Assembly (NCBI GenBank): GCA_031459615.1
Contig: JAVKIE010000005.1
Location: 124,001 to 188,000, forward strand
From: Calidihabitans tengchongensis
Lineage (GTDB): Bacteria; Sysuimicrobiota; Sysuimicrobiia; Sysuimicrobiales; Kaftiobacteriaceae
Reading direction: 5' to 3'
Length of the DNA: 64,000 nt
The number at the start of each line of letters is the position of its first letter. Positions within the stretch are counted from its first letter, which is position 1. The notes beneath the pieces were generated by a model, which was given only the letters and a program-made list of their open reading frames with translations, was not told the origin of the DNA and did no database searches. The translations under genes were made by a program, and so were the position numbers. Positions 37,320 to 45,055 of this stretch are shown piece after piece.

Positions 37320-37735
37320 CACATCACCCCTCCCGATGCACCAATCACCCGGAAGATGACGTCCCGCTCCCACGGCCCGCGCGCCAGCGGGGGCAGGTGC
37401 TCCACCTGGAAGAACCGCGCCTCCAGGATCCCCGGCCCGGGAGACGGCGGGCGGTCCGCCTCGCACCGGAAGTGAAACGTCAGGCGCCAGACATCGTCCA
37501 CGGTGGATTCCACCTCGGCCAGCACCACGTCCTCGGGGTCCAGGCCCACCTGCTCCCGCAGGGCCCGCCGGGCGGCCGAGGCGGGAGGCTCGCCGAACCG
37601 CAGGCCGTCCCCCACCAGCCGCCAGCCGGGCGCCCCATCGGGAGGCGCCGCGGGCCGCACGAGCAGGACGGCGCTGTCGGCCACCACCACCACGTCGGCA
37701 ACCAGGCTGTGAATCCCGCAGGAGCGGGCGTCCAT
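37319..37735 (-). CDS. Nudix-fold protein with degenerate Nudix box
   Basis: A 138-aa Nudix-like protein. The box reads 'GDGLRFGEPPASAARRALRE' followed by QVGL. In the consensus G-x5-E-x7-R-E-U-x-E-E-x-G-U, the catalytic R-E becomes R-A and E-E becomes E-Q, so metal-dependent hydrolysis may be lost or altered. The fold is otherwise well kept ('SAVLLVRPAAP', 'RLTFHFRCEADRP'). It may be a sensor or an unusual hydrolase. Its last codons overlap the AlaX start. Confidence 0.8.
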   Translation of the reverse strand: MDARSCGIHSLVADVVVVADSAVLLVRPAAPPDGAPGWRLVGDGLRFGEPPASAARRALREQVGLDPEDVVLAEVESTVDDVWRLTFHFRCEADRPPSPGPGILEARFFQVEHLPPLARGPWERDVIFRVIGASGGVM

Positions 37736-37753
37736 CCGCCCTCCCGGTTCCCC

Positions 37754-38578
37754 TCAGCCCCGCAGCGCCCCCGCCAGGATCCCCCGGATGAAGTACTTGC
37801 CCAGGGCCAGAAAGACCCCCAGGGGCACCAGGACCGTGACGAGGGCCGCCGCCATCTGGAGATTGTACAGCGCCACGTAGCTGCCCTTCACCTCCGCCAG
37901 CTTCACCTGCACGGTGGTCGTGTAGGGCGACGAGAGGGTGAGGGCCAGCAGGAACTCGTTCCACACCTGGATGAACACCAGAATGGCTGTCGAGGCATAC
38001 CCCGGCAGCGACACCACCGAGACGATCCGGAAGAAGATCTGCAGCCGGGAGGCCCCGTCCACCTCCGCCGACTCCTCCAGCTCCCGGGGCACGGAGAAGA
38101 AGAACGTGGCCATCAGGACCGCCGCCAGGGGCATGTTGAGGATGAGATAACTCAGGATCAACCCCGCGTGGGTGAGGGCCAGCCGGGCGGCCGCCACGAT
38201 CTGCACCAGCGGGATCAGGACCGCCTGATAGGGCAGGTACAGGGCGATGGCCAGCAGCACGAACAGCGTCCGGGTGATGGGCCACCGGAACCGGGCCAGG
38301 AAGTATCCGCCCAGCCCTCCGATGAACACCGCCAGGGCGGTGACGGTGGCCGCGATCACGGTGGAGTTCACCAGCGACGGCCACACGAGCCGCAGGGCGG
38401 TGGCGTAGTTGGCCACCTGCCAGCTGCCCCCGGGTACCAGGTACTGGCGCTGGGTGATCTCCAGGGGCGTCTTCAGCGACGTGACCACCATCACGTACAC
38501 CGGGAGCAGGTAGGCGACCGACAGGGCCGCCACCGTGATGGCCACCAGCGCCCGCAGGGGAAGATCCCGCCGCCTCAT
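37754..38578 (-). CDS. carbohydrate ABC transporter permease (MalG-like)
   Basis: A 274-aa inner-membrane permease with six helices. The cytoplasmic EAA loop reads 'ELEESAEVDGASRLQIFFRI' (about residues 170-189), which docks the ATPase, and the ending 'GKYFIRGILAGALRG' is typical of CUT1 sugar importers. It overlaps the upstream permease by 4 nt. Sugar specificity cannot be told. Confidence 0.92.
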   Translation of the reverse strand: MRRRDLPLRALVAITVAALSVAYLLPVYVMVVTSLKTPLEITQRQYLVPGGSWQVANYATALRLVWPSLVNSTVIAATVTALAVFIGGLGGYFLARFRWPITRTLFVLLAIALYLPYQAVLIPLVQIVAAARLALTHAGLILSYLILNMPLAAVLMATFFFSVPRELEESAEVDGASRLQIFFRIVSVVSLPGYASTAILVFIQVWNEFLLALTLSSPYTTTVQVKLAEVKGSYVALYNLQMAAALVTVLVPLGVFLALGKYFIRGILAGALRG

Positions 38579-39483
38579 TCAAACCACCGCTGCAACGCGT
38601 ACACGGTGTAGGGGATGATGATGAGGAAGGCCAGGGCGAAAATCACCACCGCCAGCCCCGCGCCCAGGGCCACCAGGTGCTGCTGGAACGTGGCGATGAA
38701 CTGAAACAGGGCCAGCACGTCGGTGGCGTAGCCCGGGCCGCCGAACGTGACCACGTAGACGATGTCGAAGACCTTCAGGGCCGAGATCAGCAGCAGCGAC
38801 ACCACGATGAGGATGCCGCCCCGAATGTTGGGCAGGACGACCGCCGTGAGGATGCGCAGCCGGCCCGCGCCGTCCAGCATCGCCGACTCCACCATCTCCT
38901 GCAACTCCACGCTACGCAGCGATGCCTGCAGGATGAGCACCGTCAGGCCCAGGTACTGCCAGACAAAGATCACGATCAGCCAGTAGGTGGCGGTGGCCGG
39001 ATCGGTGGTGTATCCACCCGCCAGGCGGTCCAGCCCCACGCTGCGCAGCAGCGTATTGAGGACCCCCCGGTCGGGCTGGTACATCCACGACCAGATGGTC
39101 CCCGTGACCACGAACGACATGGCCGCGGGGTAGAGGATCAGCGTCCGCAGGTAGGCCTCCAGCCCCCGCGCGGGCCCGATCTCCAGCAGGTAGGCCACGG
39201 CCAGGCCCACCGCCACCGTGGGGGCCACGCCCAGGGTCAGCCAGCGCAGGTTGTTGCCCACGTCCACCCAGAACCGGTCCAGGCTGACCATGAGCCGGTA
39301 CCACCGCAGCCCGGCAAATCCGTACCGGGGCGCGGTGCCCTGCCAGTCGGACACCGACACGTAAAACGTCCACGCCAGCATCGCGTAGAGGATCACCAGG
39401 AACACCAGCAGGGGCAGGGCAAACGGCGCCGCCTCGGCCACGCGGCGTCGCGAGACGGGCGAGGGGAGGGCGGGCACGGGCAC
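38575..39483 (-). CDS. carbohydrate ABC transporter permease (MalF-like)
   Basis: About 302 aa with six helices. The first helix is 'APFALPLLVFLVILYAMLAW' and the EAA loop is 'ELQEMVESAMLDGAGRLRIL'. The start is uncertain: GTG 39483 or GTG 39477 lies just before the first helix, and no strong Shine-Dalgarno is seen. A longer open frame back to 39651 runs over the binding-protein gene and is unlikely to be translated. Confidence 0.88.
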   Translation of the reverse strand: MPVPALPSPVSRRRVAEAAPFALPLLVFLVILYAMLAWTFYVSVSDWQGTAPRYGFAGLRWYRLMVSLDRFWVDVGNNLRWLTLGVAPTVAVGLAVAYLLEIGPARGLEAYLRTLILYPAAMSFVVTGTIWSWMYQPDRGVLNTLLRSVGLDRLAGGYTTDPATATYWLIVIFVWQYLGLTVLILQASLRSVELQEMVESAMLDGAGRLRILTAVVLPNIRGGILIVVSLLLISALKVFDIVYVVTFGGPGYATDVLALFQFIATFQQHLVALGAGLAVVIFALAFLIIIPYTVYALQRWFE

Positions 39484-39515
39484 AGATCCGGCGGGGCGTG
39501 ACTGGGGGACGACGC

Positions 39516-39559
39516 GGGGGCGGCGCGGGCCCCCGCCCTGCGGGACCCGCGCCGCCCCC
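39516..39559 (-). terminator. GC-rich hairpin between binding-protein and permease genes
   Basis: GGGGGCGGCGCGGG (39516-39529) is fully complementary to CCCGCGCCGCCCCC (39546-39559), a 14-bp stem with a 16-nt loop and no U-tract. Hairpins here commonly stabilise the upstream binding-protein message or cause partial termination, giving more binding protein than permease. Confidence 0.55.
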
Positions 39560-39565
39560 GTCAGC

Positions 39566-40912
39566 CTACGGCCACCGGTACCAGGCAGCTCCGTCCCTGA
39601 CGTTGTAGGTCGTGAACAGCTCAGCCACCCGCCGCACGGTGGCCGAGACATCCGGCTTGGCGGTAAACGCCGCCGCCACGTCCCAGTAGGCCTGGGTGAA
39701 GCTGAAGGGCGCGATGCTGCCGTGCTGGTCCAGGATCAGCTTGCCCGGGTTGGCGCGCACGAAGGTCTGCAGCTCCTGCCGGATGGGGTCGGGGAACCGG
39801 GACGGCTCGATGTCCAGCCGCGCGAACAACCCGCCCTGGGTGACGTCGGTGGGGACCTGCAGCTCAGGCGACGCCACCACCCGCAGCCAGTCCCGGGTGG
39901 TGCGCGGGTGCGGCGCCCCCTTGGCCAGGCCGTAGGTGTCCGGGTGGAAGAGCAGGATGCGGTCGGGCTTCTGGGGGAAGGTCACCGCGCCGAAGTCCCG
40001 CCCCGGCTCCCACCCGCGGCTCTTGAAGTACCCGATGGCCCAGGTGCCCATCAGGACCATCGCCGAATCCCCCGAGACCACCAGGCCGCAGGACTCGTCC
40101 CAGGTCAGGCCGGCGTGGAAGGGGTAGATGTACGGGGCCAGCTGCGCCAGCCTCTCCAGGGCCCGCCGGTAGGTCGGGTCGGTGGCTACGTCCACCTCGC
40201 CCTTGTACAGCCGGACGTAGTACTCGGGCCCGCCTTCCTCCAGGAGGATGCTGTCCAGGACGAACGCCGCCTCCCACTTCTCCTTGGTGCCCAGGGCCAG
40301 GGGCGCCATGCGCGGGCGGGCCGCCTTGATGGCCCGGGCCACCGCCAGCAGCTCGTCCACGGTAGTGGGGGGCGTCAGCCTGAGTTCGTCAAAAAGCTTC
40401 TTGTTGTAGTACAGGATGTTCTGGATGTGCATGTTCAGCGGCACCACGTAGGGGTGTCCGTCGATGGTCACGGCGCCCAGCAGCGGCTTGGGGATGGCAT
40501 CGGCGTAGTTGAGCTCGGCGTAGAGGTCATCCAGGGGCGTCAGGTAGCCTCCGTCCACGTAGGACTTCAGCTCGGCCCCGCCCAGGGTCTGCCACGTGTC
40601 GGGCGGGATCCCCGCCGACAGCCGGGCCTGGAGGACCACCCGATGGCTGACCCCTCCGCCGCCGGCCACGGGGTTTTCCACCACCTGGATGTCGGGGTAC
40701 TTCTCCCGCAGCGCCTGGAACATGGCGTCGGCGGCCTCCCGTTCGCCCCCGGCCGTCCACCAGTGGAAGATCTCCAGCTTGCGCTCTTCCGGCGCAGGCG
40801 CGGCCGCCCGCCGCTGGCCCGCCCAGTAGCCCGCGCCGCCGGCCACCAGGGCGGCGACAATCACCGCCACCACGACCGGCCCCCACGGAGCCCGCGATGC
40901 CCCGTTGCTCAC
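39566..40912 (-). CDS. ABC transporter sugar-binding protein, membrane-anchored, no lipobox
   Basis: A 448-aa extracellular solute-binding protein of family 1 (CUT1 type), first gene of the importer. Residues about 10-33 form an uncleaved-looking anchor ('VVVAVIVAALVAGGAGYWAG') with no cysteine, so it is not a standard lipoprotein. The mature part begins 'KLEIFHWWTAGGEREAADAM'. 'NILYYNKKLFDELRLTPPTT' and 'DSAMVLMGTWAIGYFKSRGW' are typical. GTG 40912 has a GGAGGTGA ribosome site. No ATP-binding gene is adjacent; a shared MsmK/UgpC-type ATPase elsewhere is likely. Confidence 0.92.
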   Translation of the reverse strand: MSNGASRAPWGPVVVAVIVAALVAGGAGYWAGQRRAAAPAPEERKLEIFHWWTAGGEREAADAMFQALREKYPDIQVVENPVAGGGGVSHRVVLQARLSAGIPPDTWQTLGGAELKSYVDGGYLTPLDDLYAELNYADAIPKPLLGAVTIDGHPYVVPLNMHIQNILYYNKKLFDELRLTPPTTVDELLAVARAIKAARPRMAPLALGTKEKWEAAFVLDSILLEEGGPEYYVRLYKGEVDVATDPTYRRALERLAQLAPYIYPFHAGLTWDESCGLVVSGDSAMVLMGTWAIGYFKSRGWEPGRDFGAVTFPQKPDRILLFHPDTYGLAKGAPHPRTTRDWLRVVASPELQVPTDVTQGGLFARLDIEPSRFPDPIRQELQTFVRANPGKLILDQHGSIAPFSFTQAYWDVAAAFTAKPDVSATVRRVAELFTTYNVRDGAAWYRWP

Positions 40913-41029
40913 GGATCTCACCTCCGGCACCGGACGCACTCGATCCCCCACAGAGAGAGATCGGGGATCACCTGTGCCTTCGGTGCGGGCCCAGGATTCC
41001 CTCCCCCACACCCGGACGGGCGTGGAGTC

Positions 41030-41863
41030 CTATGACGCCAGGCTCCTGTGCACCACCACCAGGCCGTCGGGGCACCAGGGGTGCGGGCTCCACCGCGCCG
41101 CGAACGCCAGGAGCGCGGGATCGGGGGTGAACGCCACCAGGCGCGCCGGGCGGGCCCGCTCCACCACCCGGCCCACCGCCGCCTGCTGCCCGTCGGGCGG
41201 GCCCTCCACCCACGACAGGACCGCCACATCCCCCCGGCGGGCGTACACCGCCACCGCCGCCTCCGCCCCCTCCGGACGCCGCGCCACCACCACCCGGCCG
41301 TCGCGCGCCAGCCCGCGCACGAGCTCGGGCGCCAGCCGGCGGAACCGCCACCCCAGGGGAATCAGACCCGCCCAGGCCGCCAGCACGCGGCTGCTGCCCG
41401 CCAGCCGCATCACGTCGGCCGCACCCGCGGGGGGGAGGACCTCCGCCGTCAGGTCCGGGGGCAGGCCGGAGGCCGGCGCGGACACCACCGCGCAGCGCGC
41501 CAGGGGGCGGTAGCCCGCCCGCTCGACCACGGCGCGGGCGGCGTGCGCGTGAGAGGGGACTCCGGCGCGCATCGCGGCGGCGCCGTAGCGCCGCGCCACC
41601 GCCTCCGCCTCCTGGATCAGGCGGGAGCCGATGCCGCGGCCCCGGGCCTGCGGATCCACCCGGAGATTTTCCATCCATGCCTCGGCGCGGCCGACCATGC
41701 TGACATGGATGCCCCCGACCACCCGTCCGTCGTCGACGGCCACCAGTTCGGCCCCGGGTTCCTCACTCCACGCCTGCCACTCCTCCGGAGCGGCCTCCGT
41801 CCCCCCGACCACGCGGGGCAGAGGGACCACCGAGGGGTCTGCCAGTCGGACGGTTACGGGCAC
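41030..41863 (-). CDS. tandem GNAT acetyltransferase
   Basis: A 277-aa protein. The N-terminal GNAT domain has the acetyl-CoA loop 'LRVDPQARGRGIGSRLIQEA' (about residues 67-86). Residues about 140-277 look like a second, degenerate GNAT fold ('GRVVVARRPEGAEAAVAVYA', then 'GDVAVLSWVEG') without the R-G-x-G-x-G/A loop. GTG 41863 is chosen because the upstream extension is Cys/Arg-rich shadow sequence. Substrate unknown. Confidence 0.8.
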   Translation of the reverse strand: MPVTVRLADPSVVPLPRVVGGTEAAPEEWQAWSEEPGAELVAVDDGRVVGGIHVSMVGRAEAWMENLRVDPQARGRGIGSRLIQEAEAVARRYGAAAMRAGVPSHAHAARAVVERAGYRPLARCAVVSAPASGLPPDLTAEVLPPAGAADVMRLAGSSRVLAAWAGLIPLGWRFRRLAPELVRGLARDGRVVVARRPEGAEAAVAVYARRGDVAVLSWVEGPPDGQQAAVGRVVERARPARLVAFTPDPALLAFAARWSPHPWCPDGLVVVHRSLAS

Positions 41864-41912
41864 GGGCGGACAGATGGGGGCGAAGAGACGGCGCCGGCAT
41901 CCGCCGGTGCCA

Positions 41913-42563
41913 TCACGGACGCGCGTCTGACTCCGCCAGGCGGCGGAGGTCGGCCAGCAGGGCGGCCTCGGCCAGCAGGACGAACACCAGCGAGGACAGA
42001 CGCACAAACGCCTGGCGCACACGCGCCGGGAGCCCGCGGGCTTCCATCAGGCCCACCACCACGTGGCCGCCGTCCAGCGGGTACACCGGAAGAAGATTCA
42101 TCAGGCCCAGCCCCAGGTTCACCGCCCCGGCAACGCGGCCCACCGCACCCGCTCCGTGCCGGGCAGCCCCCGCCAGCGCCGCAAGCGCGCCCACCACCCC
42201 GCTGATCTCCAGGGGGCGCGAGCCCGTCCGGGCGGGAGCCGGGTGCCCCCGCAGACCCAGGAGCAGCGCCAGGCCCGCCGCTACGTTGGCCAGGGGGCCT
42301 GCCAGGAGCACGGGGATCCGCCGGCGCACCGGCAGGGTCTCCGTGTCCACGGCGGCATAGCCTCCCACCGGCAGCACCCGCAGGACCACGGGAATGCCCC
42401 GCAGGGCGCCCCGCAGCAGCGGCGGGCCGAACCCCACGCCCACCTCCCGCACCCGGCCCCCCAGGCGCAGCGCCGCCCAGGCGTGGGCCAGCTCGTGCAG
42501 GGCCACGGTGGCGCCGATCACGCCCGCGGCCGCCAGGCTGCGACGCAGCGAGGACCGCCGCAT
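41913..42563 (-). CDS. M50-family site-2-type membrane metalloprotease
   Basis: A 216-aa polytopic protein. The zinc motif HELAH is in 'GATVALHELAHAWAALRLGG' (about residues 17-36) and the third ligand in 'NLLPVYPLDGGHVVVGLMEA'. It resembles minimal S2P/SpoIVFB-like proteases without PDZ or CBS domains. It starts 1 nt after the gyrA stop and so may ride on gyrase transcription. Substrate unknown; a membrane-bound regulator is likely. Confidence 0.88.
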   Translation of the reverse strand: MRRSSLRRSLAAAGVIGATVALHELAHAWAALRLGGRVREVGVGFGPPLLRGALRGIPVVLRVLPVGGYAAVDTETLPVRRRIPVLLAGPLANVAAGLALLLGLRGHPAPARTGSRPLEISGVVGALAALAGAARHGAGAVGRVAGAVNLGLGLMNLLPVYPLDGGHVVVGLMEARGLPARVRQAFVRLSSLVFVLLAEAALLADLRRLAESDARP

Positions 42564-42564
42564 G

Positions 42565-45012
42565 TCAGTCCCGGGCGGGGATGCGCGCCACGGCGGCGAG
42601 GGTTTCGCCCTCGCCCAGCTTCAGCACCCGGACGCCCTGGGCGTGGCGGCCCAGCACCGGAACCTGGGAGACGGGAATCCGGTTGAACACCCCGCCGGTG
42701 GTCCCCAGCAGGATCTCGTCGTCGTCGTCCACCGCCCGCACCCCGACCACCGGACCGGTCCGGGCCGTGACCTTGATGTTGATGACGCCCAGGCCCCCGC
42801 GGCTCTTCAGGGGGTAGTGGCCCACGGGCGTGCGCTTGCCGAGCCCCTGCTCGGTAACCGTGAGCAGGGTGCGGCCCTCGCGGGCGTCGGCCACGCCCAC
42901 CACCTCATCCCCCTCCCGCAACCGGATGCCCCGCACCCCCCGGGCCGAGCGGCCCATCTCCCGCACCTGCCCCGCCCGGAAGCGGATGGCCCGCCCCTGG
43001 CGGGTGGCCAGGACGATGTGGGTGTCCTTGCCGATCAGCTTCACGTCCACCAGGCTGTCGCCCCGGTCCAGGGTGATGGCGAAAATCCCGGCCCGCTTGG
43101 CATTGATGAACTCCATCAGCCCGGTGCGCTTGACCACGCCCCGGCGGGTCACCATGAACACGCTGCCCTCGTCCTCGAAGGACCGCAGGGCAATCATGGC
43201 GTTGATGCGCTCGCCCCCGGCCAGCGCCAGCAGGTTCACCAGCGCCGTGCCGCGGGCCGTGCGGCCCGCTTCGGGGACCTCGTGGGCTTTCATCCGGTAG
43301 ACCTTCCCCCGGTCGCTGAAGAGCAGCAGGAAGGCGTGGTTGGTGGTGGTCAGCACCTGCTGCACGTAGTCCTCTTCCCGGGTGGGGGCGCCCAGCACCC
43401 CCCGGGTGCCCCGGCGCTGCAGCCGGTAGGTCTCCAGGGGCTGGCGCTTGATGTAGTTCTGGTGGGTCAGGCTGATGACCACGTCGGCGTCGGGAATCAG
43501 GTCTTCGGCCTCGAACTCCTCGGCCTCCTTGCTGGTGATGCGCGTGCGGCGCGGGTCGGCGTATTTCTCCTTGATCTCCAGCAGCTCCGTACGGATGGCG
43601 GCCATGATCAGGCGCGGCCGCGGGGTGTCGGCGTCCTTCAGCATCTCCCGGTACCGGGCGATGTCCTTGACCAGCTGGGCGTGCTCCTGGTCAATTTTCT
43701 CCCGCTCCAGCTGGGTGAGCCGCTGCAACCGCATGTCCAGGATCGCGTCGGCCTGCCGCTCGCTGAGCCGGAACTTCGCCATCAGCCCCCGCCGGGCCGC
43801 GGGAACGTCGGGGGCCTTGCGGATCAGGGCGATGACCGCGTCCAGGTGGCGGAGGGCCACCTTCAGCCCCTCCAGGATGTGGGCCCGCTCTTCCGCCCGC
43901 GCCAGCTCGAACCGGGTCCGCCGGATGACCACCGCGCGGCGGTGGCGCAGGAAGTGCTCCAGCATCTCCCGCAGGGTGAGGGTGCGGGGCACCCCGTCCA
44001 CCAGGGCCAGCAGGTTGGCCCCGAAGGTGGTCTGCATCTGGGTGTGCTTGTACAGCTGGTTGCGCACGATCTGGGGGTTGCTGTCCCGGCGCAGCTCCAC
44101 CACGATGCGCATCCCGGACCGGTCCGACTCGTCCCGCAGGTCCGACACCCCCACCAGCTTCTTGGCCCGCACCAGGTCGGCGATCCGCTGGATGAGGGCC
44201 GCTTTGTTGACCATGAAGGGCAGTTCGGTGATCACCACCGCCGTGCGCCCGCCCCGCAGCTCCTCGATCTCCGCCTTGGCGCGCACGGTGATGCTGCCCC
44301 GGCCGGTGGTGTAGGCTGCCCGGATCCCGTCCCGGCCCAGGATGATGCCGCCGGTGGGGAAGTCGGGACCCTTGATGATCCGGAAGAGGTCGTCGTCGCT
44401 GATCTTGGGCGTATCGATGAGGGCCACCAGGCCGTCCACCAGCTCCCCCAGGTTGTGGGGGGGGATGCTGCTGGCCATGCCCACGGCGATGCCCGCGGCC
44501 CCGTTCATGAGCAGGTTGGGAATCCGGGCGGGCAGGACCACCGGCTCGCGCTCGAACTCGTCGTAGTTGGGGGCGAAGTCCACCGTGTCCTTGTCGATGT
44601 CGGCCAGCAGCTCCAGGGCCAGCGGCGTGAGGCGGCACTCGGTGTAGCGCATGGCCGCCGGCGGGTCGCCGTCCACGCTGCCGAAGTTCCCCTGGCCATC
44701 CACCAGAGGGTAGCGGAACGACCACGGCTGGGCCATGCGCACCAGCGCTTCGTAAATGGGCGCGTCGCCGTGGGGGTGGTACTTCTTCATGACGTCGCCC
44801 ACCACCGCCGCGGACTTGCGGTAGGGACGGTCGGGGCGCAGCCCGGCCTCCAGCATTCCGTAGAGGATGCGCCGCTGGACCGGCTTCAGACCGTCCCGCA
44901 CGTCGGGCAGGGCCCGGCTGACGATCACCGACATGGCGTAGTCGAGGTAGGAGGTCTTCATCTCCTCCTCGATGGGCTTGGGGACGATCCGGGTCTCGTC
45001 GGCGAGAGCCAT
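42565..45012 (-). CDS. gyrA: DNA gyrase subunit A
   Basis: An 815-aa type IIA topoisomerase subunit. The catalytic Tyr is in 'AAMRYTECRLTPLALELLAD' and the GyrA box is 'LQRRGTRGVLG', which marks gyrase rather than topo IV. The quinolone-resistance region reads 'KKYHPHGDAPIYEALVRMAQ': the position of E. coli Ser83 is Ala and Asp87 is Glu. The C-terminal beta-pinwheel repeats are present. It follows gyrB by 43 bp. Confidence 0.98.
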   Translation of the reverse strand: MALADETRIVPKPIEEEMKTSYLDYAMSVIVSRALPDVRDGLKPVQRRILYGMLEAGLRPDRPYRKSAAVVGDVMKKYHPHGDAPIYEALVRMAQPWSFRYPLVDGQGNFGSVDGDPPAAMRYTECRLTPLALELLADIDKDTVDFAPNYDEFEREPVVLPARIPNLLMNGAAGIAVGMASSIPPHNLGELVDGLVALIDTPKISDDDLFRIIKGPDFPTGGIILGRDGIRAAYTTGRGSITVRAKAEIEELRGGRTAVVITELPFMVNKAALIQRIADLVRAKKLVGVSDLRDESDRSGMRIVVELRRDSNPQIVRNQLYKHTQMQTTFGANLLALVDGVPRTLTLREMLEHFLRHRRAVVIRRTRFELARAEERAHILEGLKVALRHLDAVIALIRKAPDVPAARRGLMAKFRLSERQADAILDMRLQRLTQLEREKIDQEHAQLVKDIARYREMLKDADTPRPRLIMAAIRTELLEIKEKYADPRRTRITSKEAEEFEAEDLIPDADVVISLTHQNYIKRQPLETYRLQRRGTRGVLGAPTREEDYVQQVLTTTNHAFLLLFSDRGKVYRMKAHEVPEAGRTARGTALVNLLALAGGERINAMIALRSFEDEGSVFMVTRRGVVKRTGLMEFINAKRAGIFAITLDRGDSLVDVKLIGKDTHIVLATRQGRAIRFRAGQVREMGRSARGVRGIRLREGDEVVGVADAREGRTLLTVTEQGLGKRTPVGHYPLKSRGGLGVINIKVTARTGPVVGVRAVDDDDEILLGTTGGVFNRIPVSQVPVLGRHAQGVRVLKLGEGETLAAVARIPARD

Positions 45013-45055
45013 GGGGTCTCCTTGCGGCAGGACCGTGGGGCCGGGCCCCTCCGGT

